Below, piece after piece: positions 43,302-52,309 of a stretch of 64,000 nucleotides of DNA. This stretch comes from Mycolicibacterium rufum (GTDB lineage: Bacteria > Actinomycetota > Actinomycetes > Mycobacteriales > Mycobacteriaceae). The notes beneath the pieces are model-generated. The model was not told the DNA's origin, searched no databases, and saw only the letters and a list, made by a program, of their open reading frames with translations. Each line of letters starts with the position of its first letter. Positions within the stretch are counted from its first letter, which is position 1. The translations under genes were made by a program, and so were the position numbers. The stretch is taken from positions 2,170,001-2,234,000 of the forward strand of contig NZ_CP092427.2 of the NCBI RefSeq assembly GCF_022374875.2, read 5' to 3'.

Positions 43302-44903
43302 ATGAGTGATCTGCTGCGGCATCCCCTGCACTCCGGCCACCTGACCGTCGGCGCCCTGAAGCGCCACCGCGACCGGCCCGTGCTGTTCCTCGGCGACACC
43401 ACGCTCACCGGCGGTGAGCTGGCCGATCGCATCAGCCAGTACATCCAGGCGTTCGAGGCGCTGGGCGCTGGCACCGGCGCCGCGGTGGGTCTGCTCTCGC
43501 TGAATCGGCCCGAGGTGCTGATGATCATCGGCGCCGGCCAGACCCAGGGCTACCGGCGCACCGCACTACACCCTCTGAGCTCGCTGGACGACCACGCCTA
43601 CGTGCTCGCCGACGCCGAGGTGACCTCGCTGATCATCGACCCCAACCCGATGTTCGTCGAGCGTGCGCTGGGGCTGCTGGAGAAGGTGCCGTCCCTCGAG
43701 CAGATTCTGACGATCGGTCCCGTCCCCGCCGAACTCGCCGACGTCGCCGCCGTCGACCTCAGCGCCGAAGCGGCGAAGTACGCGCCGCAGCCTCTGGTCG
43801 CGGCCGACCTGCCGCCCGACCACATCGGCGGCCTCACCTACACCGGCGGCACCACCGGCAAGCCCAAAGGCGTGATGGGCACGACGCAGTCGATCACCAC
43901 GATGACGACGGTGCAGCTGGCCGAGTGGGAATGGCCGGAGAACCCGCGCTTCCTGATGTGCACGCCGCTGTCGCACGCGGGCGCGGCGTTCTTCACGCCG
44001 GTGATCGTGAAGGGCGGCGAGCTGATCGTGCTCACCAAGTTCGACCCCGCCGAGGTGCTGCGCGTGATCGAGGAGCAGAAGATCACCGCCACCATGCTGG
44101 TGCCGTCGATGATCTACGCGTTGATGGACCACCCCGACTCACACACCCGCGACCTGTCGTCGCTGGAGACCGTGTACTACGGGGCCTCGGCGATGAATCC
44201 CGTCCGGCTCAAGGAGGCGATCCGGCGGTTCGGGCCGATCTTCGCGCAGTACTACGGGCAGTCCGAGGCACCGATGGTGATCACGTACCTGTCGAAGAAG
44301 GACCACGACGAGAAACGGCTCACGTCCTGCGGGCGGCCCACGCTGTTCGCGCGGGTGGCGCTGCTCGGCGACGACGGCCAGCCGGTGCCGCAGGGTGAGG
44401 TGGGTGAGATCTGCGTGTCCGGCCCGCTGCTGTCCGGCGGGTACTGGAAGCTGCCCGACGCGACCGCCGACACCTTCCGGGACGGGTGGATGCACACCGG
44501 CGACCTGGCCCGTGAGGACTCCGACGGCTTCTACTACATCGTCGACCGCACCAAGGACATGATCGTCACCGGCGGGTTCAACGTGTTCCCGCGTGAGGTG
44601 GAAGACGTTGTGGCCGAGCATCCGTCGGTCGCGCAGGTATGCGTGATCGGAACGCCCGACGAGAAGTGGGGCGAGGCGGTGACGGCCGTGGTGGTGCTGC
44701 GACCCGACGCCGCGAATGACGAGACCGCGGTGGCGACGATGACCTCGGAGATCCAGGTGGCGGTCAAGGAGCGCAAGGGCTCGGTGCACTCGCCCAAGCA
44801 GGTGATCGTCGTCGACTCCGTGCCGGTGACCGCGCTGGGCAAGCCGGACAAGAAGGCGGTGCGGGCGCAGTTCTGGGAGGGCGCGGGGCGTTCGGTCGGC
44901 TGA
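43302..44903 (+). CDS. fadD8: Acyl-CoA synthetase FadD8
   Basis: 533 residues from ATG 43302. The N-terminus (LLRHPLHSGHLTVGALKRHR) and the whole length match what I remember of M. tuberculosis FadD8 (Rv0551c). ANL motifs: YTGGTTGKPKG, YGQSEAPMV, HTGDLAREDSDG, DRTKDMIVTGGFNVFPREVE and the Lys in GKPDKKAV. It probably activates a cholesterol-derived or fatty acid. The operator at 43277 places it under a KstR-type repressor. Confidence 0.88.
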   Translation: MSDLLRHPLHSGHLTVGALKRHRDRPVLFLGDTTLTGGELADRISQYIQAFEALGAGTGAAVGLLSLNRPEVLMIIGAGQTQGYRRTALHPLSSLDDHAYVLADAEVTSLIIDPNPMFVERALGLLEKVPSLEQILTIGPVPAELADVAAVDLSAEAAKYAPQPLVAADLPPDHIGGLTYTGGTTGKPKGVMGTTQSITTMTTVQLAEWEWPENPRFLMCTPLSHAGAAFFTPVIVKGGELIVLTKFDPAEVLRVIEEQKITATMLVPSMIYALMDHPDSHTRDLSSLETVYYGASAMNPVRLKEAIRRFGPIFAQYYGQSEAPMVITYLSKKDHDEKRLTSCGRPTLFARVALLGDDGQPVPQGEVGEICVSGPLLSGGYWKLPDATADTFRDGWMHTGDLAREDSDGFYYIVDRTKDMIVTGGFNVFPREVEDVVAEHPSVAQVCVIGTPDEKWGEAVTAVVVLRPDAANDETAVATMTSEIQVAVKERKGSVHSPKQVIVVDSVPVTALGKPDKKAVRAQFWEGAGRSVG

Positions 44904-44923
44904 CGATGCGCTGAGGGACGAGC

Positions 44924-44981
44924 CGAGCAGACGTGAACTCGGACGCTCCGCGCGTGTTGAGTGCGAGTTTGTGTCTGCTCG
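44924..44981. repeat. Hairpin element with 18-nt arms (CGAGCAGAC...)
   Basis: CGAGCAGACGTGAACTCG and its reverse, CGAGTTTGTGTCTGCTCG, pair with three mismatches across a 22-nt loop. The element lies between fadD8 and the sigma-factor gene, 30 nt before its GTG. The sequence resembles an intergenic repeat seen in other mycobacteria, but only one copy is in the window. Confidence 0.55.
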
Positions 44982-45010
44982 CCGGGAATGGGCACGGGCA
45001 GAATGACACC

Positions 45011-46264
45011 GTGGCCCCCGCCGACCTGCAACGCACCGTGGACGCGGTCTGGCGGATGGAGGCCGCGAAGATCGTCGCGACCTTGACCGCCGCCGTCGGA
45101 GACATCGGCCTCGCCGAGGACCTGGCCGCCGAAGCGCTCGTCGACGCGCTGACGCAGTGGCCCGAGCGCGGCGTGCCCCGCAATCCCGGGGCGTGGCTGA
45201 CCACCGTCGCCAAACGCAAGGCCGTCGACCACTGGCGCCGTCGCGACACCCTCGACGCCAAATACGCGGTGCTCGCCCGCGATCTGGAGACCGTCACCGA
45301 CCAGGCCTGGGACCCCGACCGCATCGACGACGATGTGCTGCGGCTGATCTTCATGGCGGCACACCCGAGCCTGCCAAGGGAGAGCCAGATCGCATTGACC
45401 CTGCGCCTCGTCGGCGGCCTGACCACCGAGGAGATCGCCGCCGCCTTCCTCGTCCCGAAAGCCACCGTGGCGCAACGCATCACGAGGGCCAAGAAATCGC
45501 TGGCCGGGGTGCCGTTCGAGATTCCGGACCGCTCGGATCATCCGCAGCGGCTCTCCGCGGTGCTCAGCGTCATCTATCTGGTGTTCAACGAGGGGTACTC
45601 GGCGTCGTCGGGCCAGCGCTGGATCCGCGACGGGTTGTGCAGCGAGGCGCTGCGTCTGGGCCGGGTGCTGGCGGCGCTGCTGCCCGGGGAGGCGGAGGTG
45701 GCCGGCCTGCTCGCGCTGATGGAGTTCCAGTCCTCCCGGCTGCGCGCACGCACCGAGGCAGACGGCACACCGATCCTGCTCGAGGATCAGGACCGCGGCC
45801 GCTGGGATCGTGCCGCCATCGGACGCGGAGTCGAGGCACTGCGTCGGGCATCAGAGACGTTGCAGCGCAACGGCATCGGCTGGGGGTGGTACACGTTGCA
45901 GGCCGCGCTCGCGGAGTGCCACGCCGTCGCGCCGACCGCCGCGGACACCGACTGGACCCGGATCGTGTCGCTCTACGACGCGCTGCGCCGGCTCGCCCCG
46001 TCTCCCGTCGTGGACCTCAACCGCGCGGTGGCCATCGCCATGGCCGACCCCGCGACGGGTCCCGCCGAGGCGTTGCGTCTGATCGACGACATCCGTGGCC
46101 TCGACGGTTCCTACCTGGTACCCAGCGTGCGCGGCGAACTCCTCTCCCGGATGGGCCGCCCCGGCGACGCGGCCGGCGAGTTCGACCGTGCCGCCGCACT
46201 GGCCGAGAACGAGGCCGAGCGGAAGGTGCTGGCCGACAAAGCCCGCCGCGCCCGCGCCGGCTAG
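45011..46264 (+). CDS. ECF42-type RNA polymerase sigma factor
   Basis: 417 residues from GTG 45011. Region 2 lies at the start (AEDLAAEALVDALTQWPERGVPRNPGAWLTT) and region 4 around LRLVGGLTTEEIAAAFLVPKATVAQRITRAKK. The C-terminal 230 residues are helical and TPR-like, an extension that defines ECF42 and probably replaces an anti-sigma factor. The usual DGPF partner lies 2.7 kb away at 41884. It converges with the NodS-like methyltransferase gene and shares its CTAG stop. Confidence 0.87.
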   Translation: MAPADLQRTVDAVWRMEAAKIVATLTAAVGDIGLAEDLAAEALVDALTQWPERGVPRNPGAWLTTVAKRKAVDHWRRRDTLDAKYAVLARDLETVTDQAWDPDRIDDDVLRLIFMAAHPSLPRESQIALTLRLVGGLTTEEIAAAFLVPKATVAQRITRAKKSLAGVPFEIPDRSDHPQRLSAVLSVIYLVFNEGYSASSGQRWIRDGLCSEALRLGRVLAALLPGEAEVAGLLALMEFQSSRLRARTEADGTPILLEDQDRGRWDRAAIGRGVEALRRASETLQRNGIGWGWYTLQAALAECHAVAPTAADTDWTRIVSLYDALRRLAPSPVVDLNRAVAIAMADPATGPAEALRLIDDIRGLDGSYLVPSVRGELLSRMGRPGDAAGEFDRAAALAENEAERKVLADKARRARAG

Positions 46265-46884
46265 GACCCGGGCACCGAGGTGCGTGCGGCGACCGAACGC
46301 GCGCTCGCCGTGTCGAACACATCGATGACCACGTCGTCGTCCCGGTACCCGCCGAGACGGTGCAGCCCGGACGTCTGCCCGATCACGTCGTTGGCCGCAT
46401 CGCCGGTCATCGGGTAGTCATCGACCGGGTGCCGCCAGTGCGCGGCGACCACCGTGGCCGACGGCGCGAGCCGGGGCACCTCGCGGTCGAGCACCTGACG
46501 CAGCGTCTCCGGCTGCAGGTAGTAGCACAACTCCGAGAGCACCACGAGATCGAAAGGACCGGCGGGCCAGGGCTCGTCGACCGACCCGCGGATCAACCGG
46601 ACCCGCTCGGCCACCTCCGCCGCGGCCAACCGGCGATGCGTCGCGTCCAGCGCTGCACCGCTGACGTCGGTGCTCGTCACGCGGTCACAGCGCTGCGCCA
46701 GTAGTGCGGTCAGCACACCGACCGAGCAGCCCGGCTCGAACGCGTGGCGGTAGCGGCGGTAGGGCAGCACGGCCATCGTGATGGCGTACTTGCGCTGCTC
46801 GTACCACCGCGTCCCCAGCTCCCACGGGTCGCCGGCGTCGGCGTACATGCGGTCGAAATAGGAATCGGGCAGGCGCGCGCTCAA
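46261..46884 (-). CDS. NodS-like SAM-dependent methyltransferase
   Basis: 207 residues from a TTG at 46884 that overlaps the PIG-L stop by 4 nt (TTGA). The NodS signature is clear: PDSYFDRMYADAGDPWELGTRWYEQRKY, motif I AFEPGCSVGVLTALLAQ, then TDVSGAALDATHRR and LVVLSELCYYLQP. In rhizobia, NodS N-methylates the deacetylated glucosamine of Nod factors. The last gene of a coupled run with GT2, ACAD and PIG-L genes. Confidence 0.87.
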   Translation of the reverse strand: MSARLPDSYFDRMYADAGDPWELGTRWYEQRKYAITMAVLPYRRYRHAFEPGCSVGVLTALLAQRCDRVTSTDVSGAALDATHRRLAAAEVAERVRLIRGSVDEPWPAGPFDLVVLSELCYYLQPETLRQVLDREVPRLAPSATVVAAHWRHPVDDYPMTGDAANDVIGQTSGLHRLGGYRDDDVVIDVFDTASARSVAARTSVPGS

Positions 46885-47648
46885 CAGAACGCCACCTCAC
46901 CGACGGTCAGCAGCCGGTGCAGCACGGCCGGCGGAAGTACCGGATCACCCCCGGGAACCGGTGCGGTGAACTGACTTTCGAAGCAGCGGGCCGCGCGTCG
47001 TTTCCGCTCGAGGGCCGCCGCGGTGAGGCGGGTCATGCGGGCGCGGGCCCACGGCACCGCATCGTCGCCGGGCCGAGCCCAGTGCCACATCCACACCGGG
47101 TACTCCACCAGCACCGCGCCGCACTGCTGCGCCGCCGTCGCGGCCGCCCTGCCGACCGCCTCGTGATCGGGATGGCCGTCACCCCGCCACGGCGCGGCGC
47201 ACCATGTGCCTGCCGGCTTGCCGTCGAGGATCTCGAGGAGCAGATCCACCAGACGTCCCTCGTGTGCCGCCACCGCACCGTCGGGTAGTCCCAAGCTGAT
47301 CGGCGCGTACACCCCCAGCGCCGCGGCCGCCTCGCGCAGCTCCGCCCGCCGGGTCTGCTCGAGCCGATAGCGTTGCAGCAGCGACAGTTCCGGATAGGCG
47401 GCACCCCCGTCGGTGGCCGATACGATCTGGGCGCGCACCCCTGAGTCCGCCAGCAGCGCCGCCGTCGCGCCGAAACCCAGTGTCTCGTCGTCGGGGTGGG
47501 CGCCGACGACCACCAGTTCCGGGCACTCCGCGAGGTCGAGGTCCGGCAGCTGCAGGCCTGCGTCCACCCACGTCTGCGTCGGGGTCCCGCCCTCGGGGAC
47601 GGGCTGCGCCGACAGCCGTGCCCCGTTGCCGACCTGCGCGGCCGTCAC
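46881..47648 (-). CDS. PIG-L family N-acetylglucosaminyl deacetylase-like protein
   Basis: 255 residues from GTG 47648, overlapping the previous stop by 4 nt (GTGA). The zinc-site motif AHPDDE is followed by the second ligand segment GDGHPDHEAVG. MshB and Mca belong to this family, but the N-terminal tail (TPTQTWVDAGLQLPDLDL) does not match either. It should remove an N-acetyl group from a sugar. Context with a GT2 and a NodS-like methyltransferase points to a glycan or glycolipid substrate. Confidence 0.87.
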   Translation of the reverse strand: MTAAQVGNGARLSAQPVPEGGTPTQTWVDAGLQLPDLDLAECPELVVVGAHPDDETLGFGATAALLADSGVRAQIVSATDGGAAYPELSLLQRYRLEQTRRAELREAAAALGVYAPISLGLPDGAVAAHEGRLVDLLLEILDGKPAGTWCAAPWRGDGHPDHEAVGRAAATAAQQCGAVLVEYPVWMWHWARPGDDAVPWARARMTRLTAAALERKRRAARCFESQFTAPVPGGDPVLPPAVLHRLLTVGEVAFC

Positions 47649-48586
47649 GCGGACGCCCCGGCCAGCTCGCCCAGCCGTTGCAGGTCGCGCTCGGCGTGGC
47701 TCTGCCGCACGTAGACGGTCAGATCGGCCACCCGTTGGGCATGCTCGGCGTCCAGGCACAGCGGGGCGGGTCCGAGCGCGCGTCCCGTCCGGTCGACGGC
47801 TTCGGCCACCGCCGTCTCGACCACGGCGCGGGCCCTGCGGGCGAGCAGCTCCGCGCGGCCGGTGCGGTTGCCGGGATCCGCGTCGACCTCGGCGGCGACC
47901 GTGGCCAGCGTCGCGGCCGCGGCGGTCAGGGCGGCGTCGACAGCGCCGAGGTGCGCCAGCGCGTGCGCGTCGGCCTTCCCGGCGGCCGCCCGCGCGTAGA
48001 GCGGGGCCGCCACCGCCCGCGCGCCGCCGAGCCAGCACGCCGCCACCCCGGCCGCGCCGTGCCAGAATCCCGGCCGCGTCAGGTAGTCACCGGGAGCGCC
48101 GACGGCGACCGCCGGGGTCTCGTCGAACTGCACCGATCGCGTGTCGGACCCGGCCATGCCGGTGTTGTGCCACGCGCTGGGTAGCGGCCGCACCCCGGGC
48201 GCATCGAGAGCGACGGCGAACAGGCCGCGCTGGCCGCCCGGCAGCTGCGCGGTCACCAGGGCGTGCGAGCACAGACCAGCCCCGGAGCACCACACCTTGG
48301 TGCCGGTCACCCGGACCGCATCGTTGAGCTCGGTGGCGCACAGCGCGGTGTCGCCCGACTCGGCGGCCCACACCCCCCACCACTGACCCGGCTGCGGGCG
48401 GGGCCCGCCGAGCTCGGCGAGGATCGCGACCGCATCGGCGTGGGCCTCGGCGAGCCGCCCGGCCGTGACGTCGACCTCGGCCAGAGCGGCCAGCCGCTGC
48501 CAGCGCAGCACGGTGGCACCGTGGCCCGGCAGCGGCAGATCCAGATCACCGGAGGACAACCAGCGTTCGACAAGCGCCGGCGTCAC
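47645..48586 (-). CDS. Acyl-CoA dehydrogenase-fold protein (short form)
   Basis: 313 residues from GTG 48586, 4-nt overlap with GT2. About 60-70 residues shorter than a normal ACAD, mostly at the N-terminus. The middle beta domain (GVWAAESGDTAL, VTGTKVWCSGAGLCSHALVTAQL, GMAGSDTRSVQFDETP) and the C-terminal helices (AVDRTGRALGPAPLCLDAEHAQRVADL) are present. Whether the catalytic Glu is kept could not be settled by eye. ACAD-fold enzymes can also act as flavin monooxygenases on amino sugars, an option in this operon. Confidence 0.8.
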   Translation of the reverse strand: MTPALVERWLSSGDLDLPLPGHGATVLRWQRLAALAEVDVTAGRLAEAHADAVAILAELGGPRPQPGQWWGVWAAESGDTALCATELNDAVRVTGTKVWCSGAGLCSHALVTAQLPGGQRGLFAVALDAPGVRPLPSAWHNTGMAGSDTRSVQFDETPAVAVGAPGDYLTRPGFWHGAAGVAACWLGGARAVAAPLYARAAAGKADAHALAHLGAVDAALTAAAATLATVAAEVDADPGNRTGRAELLARRARAVVETAVAEAVDRTGRALGPAPLCLDAEHAQRVADLTVYVRQSHAERDLQRLGELAGASA

Positions 48587-49284
48587 GAGGCGGCTTTTCG
48601 CGACAGCCCCCTGAGGTGGTCGGCGAATCCGCCCGGGGCACGCCCCTCGGCGCGATCGGAGGTCGCCACCGACAGGCCGCTGTCGCGGTGGATCCACCGC
48701 CCGGCGGCGGTGAAGCGCTCGACCAGCTCGACGTCCTCGCCGCTCGCCAGCGGGCGGAATCCCCCGACCGCCCAGTACGCGCCTGCCCGGAAGCCCATGT
48801 TGGCGCCGTGCACGTGCCGGTGCCCGCCCCGCCCGGACCGGTAGCCGCGCAGATAGCGGCGGGCCACCGCCGCGGGGAAGTTCCGCCACGACGGCACCCG
48901 CACCACCCCGAGCACCATGTCGGCGCCCGGCGCCGTCATCCGGACCAACCAGTCGGCGTCGACCGCGCTGTCGGCGTCGGTGGTCGCGTACCAGGTCTGC
49001 ATCCCGTCGTCGTAGAGGCCGCGCGCGTAGGCGAACCCCGCCGCCCGCGCCGCACCCACATTGCCCGCGTCGACCGACACGAAGTGCACGTCCGGTCCGA
49101 ACTGCCCGGCCAGCATCTCGCTGCCGTCGTCGCAGGAATCGAGCACCACGACGGTGAGCACCGGAACGGAGACACACAGCGCCGCCGTCGCGAGCGCGCG
49201 CAGGCAGCCGGGCAGGTGATCGGCCTCGTTGTGCGCGGGGACCACGACGACGATCTGGAGTGGGAACGCCTCGCCAATGGGCAT
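48583..49284 (-). CDS. Family 2 glycosyltransferase
   Basis: 233 residues from ATG 49284. GT-A fold: VVVPAHNEADHLPGCLRAL at the start, DSCDDGS, the DxD-type site in TTDADSAVDADWL, and FRPLASGEDVELVERF near the acceptor side. No transmembrane helix, so it is cytosolic or peripheral. First gene of the coupled run GT2, ACAD, PIG-L, NodS; the acceptor is unknown. 43 nt separate it from the divergent HAD gene, leaving a very short shared promoter. Confidence 0.87.
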   Translation of the reverse strand: MPIGEAFPLQIVVVVPAHNEADHLPGCLRALATAALCVSVPVLTVVVLDSCDDGSEMLAGQFGPDVHFVSVDAGNVGAARAAGFAYARGLYDDGMQTWYATTDADSAVDADWLVRMTAPGADMVLGVVRVPSWRNFPAAVARRYLRGYRSGRGGHRHVHGANMGFRAGAYWAVGGFRPLASGEDVELVERFTAAGRWIHRDSGLSVATSDRAEGRAPGGFADHLRGLSRKAAS

Positions 49285-49327
49285 ACCGGTTAGTTAGCCA
49301 ATCAGCGAAGTTTTCACACCTGGCACG

Positions 49328-50044
49328 ATGGGTGGCGTGGGCGACGCCGTGACAGATGTGGACGCTGTGCTGTTCGACTTCTCGGGCACCCTGTTCCGTC
49401 TCGAGGAGGACGAGAGCTGGTTCGAGGGCATGCAGCTCGATACTCCCGACAACCGTGAGGTCGACGAGCACGTGCGCGCCGAGCTGGTGCACCGGCTGAC
49501 CGCCCCGACCGGCCGGACCGTGTCGATGACCCCGGAGGCGCTGGAGGCGTGGGTCAACCGCGACCTCGCGCCGCATCTGCACCGCGAGGCGTATCTGCAC
49601 GTGCTGCGCGAGTCGGGCCTGGCCCGTCATCACGCGGAGTCGTTGTACGCCAAGGTGATCGACCCGGCGTCGTGGACGGCCTACCCGGACACCGCGACGG
49701 TGCTGGCCGGGCTCAAGGCGCGCGGCATCAAGACCGCGGTGGTGTCGAACATCGCCTTCGACATCCGGCCGGCCTTCGAGCGGATCGGCGCGGCGGGCGA
49801 CGTCGACGCGTTCGTGCTGTCGTTCGAACTCGGCGCCGTCAAACCCGACCCCGCGATCTTCACCGCCGCGCTCGACCGGCTCGGGGTCGCGGCCGATCGC
49901 GCGCTGATGGTCGGCGACAGCGACGAGGCCGACGGAGGCGCCCGCGCGCTGGGTTGTGCCTTCGCGTTGGTCGATCCGCTCCCGACGCGGGAGCGCCGCG
50001 ACGGTCTGGTCGCGGCACTGTGGCCCCACGGCATCCAGATCTGA
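49328..50044 (+). CDS. HAD-family hydrolase
   Basis: 238 residues from ATG 49328; GTG 49337 is an alternative. Motif I is FDFSGTL, so the second Asp of the usual DxD is Ser. Motif II is VVSNIAFD, the lysine is in LGAVKPDP, and motif IV is VGDSDEADGG. Losing the general-acid Asp argues against a simple phosphatase; some dehalogenase or phosphonatase-like HADs have other residues there. Followed at 20 nt by an F420-type oxidoreductase. Confidence 0.82.
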   Translation: MGGVGDAVTDVDAVLFDFSGTLFRLEEDESWFEGMQLDTPDNREVDEHVRAELVHRLTAPTGRTVSMTPEALEAWVNRDLAPHLHREAYLHVLRESGLARHHAESLYAKVIDPASWTAYPDTATVLAGLKARGIKTAVVSNIAFDIRPAFERIGAAGDVDAFVLSFELGAVKPDPAIFTAALDRLGVAADRALMVGDSDEADGGARALGCAFALVDPLPTRERRDGLVAALWPHGIQI

Positions 50045-50064
50045 TATCGCCTACCGTCGAGGCC

Positions 50065-50505
50065 ATGGCCAATCCGCAGCCCCCGTGGTGGCTCAAGCCG
50101 CTCAACAAAGTCCTGATGACCGCGTCGCGCGTTGGGCTGATCAAAGACGGGCCGATGGTGCTGACGGTGACGGGCCGTAAATCCGGGCAGCCGCGCTCCA
50201 CGCCGATCACCCCGTTCGAGGTCGACGGCAAGCGCTACGTCGTCGGCGGCTTCCCCGGCGCCGACTGGGTGCGCAACGCGCAGACGAACCCGGACGCCGT
50301 GCTGACGCGCGGCAAGGTGCGGGAACCGGTGCGCATGGTCGAGCTGTCCGCCGAGGAGGCCCGCCCCCTGCTGCGGCAGTTTCCGATCCTGGTGCCGACG
50401 GGCGTGAGCTTCATGAAGAACGCCGGACTGGTCACCGGGCCGAACCCCGACGAGTTCGAGGCGCTGGCCGGGCGCTGCTCGGTGTTCCGGTTCGATAGCG
50501 TCTGA
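50065..50505 (+). CDS. Deazaflavin-dependent nitroreductase-like protein (Ddn family)
   Basis: 146 residues from ATG 50065. Split-barrel F420-dependent fold: GRKSGQPRSTPITPFEVDGKRYVVGGF and ADWVRNAQTNPDAVL. The family includes Ddn, which uses F420H2 and can reduce quinones. The next gene is menB, 3 nt away, so this protein may act on menaquinone or its precursors. That is inference from context. Confidence 0.83.
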   Translation: MANPQPPWWLKPLNKVLMTASRVGLIKDGPMVLTVTGRKSGQPRSTPITPFEVDGKRYVVGGFPGADWVRNAQTNPDAVLTRGKVREPVRMVELSAEEARPLLRQFPILVPTGVSFMKNAGLVTGPNPDEFEALAGRCSVFRFDSV

Positions 50506-50508
50506 CGG

Positions 50509-51408
<900 letters not shown>

Positions 51409-51421
51409 CAGGACCAGACTT

Positions 51422-52309
51422 GTGAACCGGAGAAACCCGCTGCGCCGGCTGGCCGACCAGGTGGTGCTGACCAGCATGCGGCCGCCACTGATTCCGACGC
51501 TGCTGCAGTACCGCCCCGACCGGGAGATCGTCGACCTCAAGGGCAAGCGGATCCTGCTGACCGGCGCCTCGTCGGGCATCGGGGAGGCCGCGGCCGAGAA
51601 GCTCGCCCGCCGCGGCGCCACCGTGGTCGCGGTCGCCCGCCGCCAGGATCTGCTCGACGCGCTGGTCACCCGCATCACCGAAGCCGGCGGCGACGCCCGC
51701 GCCCACGCCTGTGACCTGTCCGACCTCGAAGCGGTCGACGCGCTGGTGTCCACGGTCGAGGGCGAGCTCGGGGGCATCGACATCCTGGTCAACAACGCCG
51801 GACGCTCGATCCGGCGGCCGCTGGCCGAATCCCTGGAGCGCTGGCACGACGTCGAACGCACGATGGCGCTGAACTACTACGGCCCGGTGCGGCTGATCCG
51901 CGGGCTGTCTCCCGGCATGCTCGAACGCGGCGACGGCCACATCATCAACGTCTCCACCTGGGGCGTGAAGACCGAGTCACCCCCGCTGTTCGGCGTCTAC
52001 AACGCATCGAAGGCGGCGCTGTCGTCGATCAGCCGGATCATCGAGACCGAGTGGAGCGACCGCGGCGTGCACTGCACGACGCTGTACTACCCGTTGGTCA
52101 AAACCCCGATGATCGCGCCGACCCGCGCCTACGACGGGCTGCCCGGACTGTCGGCCGAGGAGGCCGCGGGCTGGATCATCACCGCGGCCCGGCACCGGCC
52201 GGTCAGCATCGCCCCGCGCATCGCGGTCACCGCGCACGCGATCAACAGCATCGCCCCCGCCGCCGTCGACACGCTGATGAAGCGGCAGCGCATGCAGCCA
52301 CGGGAATGA
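51422..52309 (+). CDS. Short-chain dehydrogenase/reductase
   Basis: 295 residues from GTG 51422. A 35-residue N-terminal extension (RRLADQVVLTSMRPPLIPTL) precedes LLTGASSGIGEAAA. NNAG and YNASK are intact. It corresponds to Rv0547c beside menB in M. tuberculosis. Substrate unknown. Its TGA overlaps the ATG of the next FadD gene by 4 nt (ATGA). Confidence 0.87.
   Translation: MNRRNPLRRLADQVVLTSMRPPLIPTLLQYRPDREIVDLKGKRILLTGASSGIGEAAAEKLARRGATVVAVARRQDLLDALVTRITEAGGDARAHACDLSDLEAVDALVSTVEGELGGIDILVNNAGRSIRRPLAESLERWHDVERTMALNYYGPVRLIRGLSPGMLERGDGHIINVSTWGVKTESPPLFGVYNASKAALSSISRIIETEWSDRGVHCTTLYYPLVKTPMIAPTRAYDGLPGLSAEEAAGWIITAARHRPVSIAPRIAVTAHAINSIAPAAVDTLMKRQRMQPRE

Noticed and set aside
49285..49327. 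Iron box (IdeR site) between the GT2 and HAD genes
   Set aside because: GGTTAGTTAGCCAATC only partly follows the 19-bp IdeR pattern and lacks its second arm.
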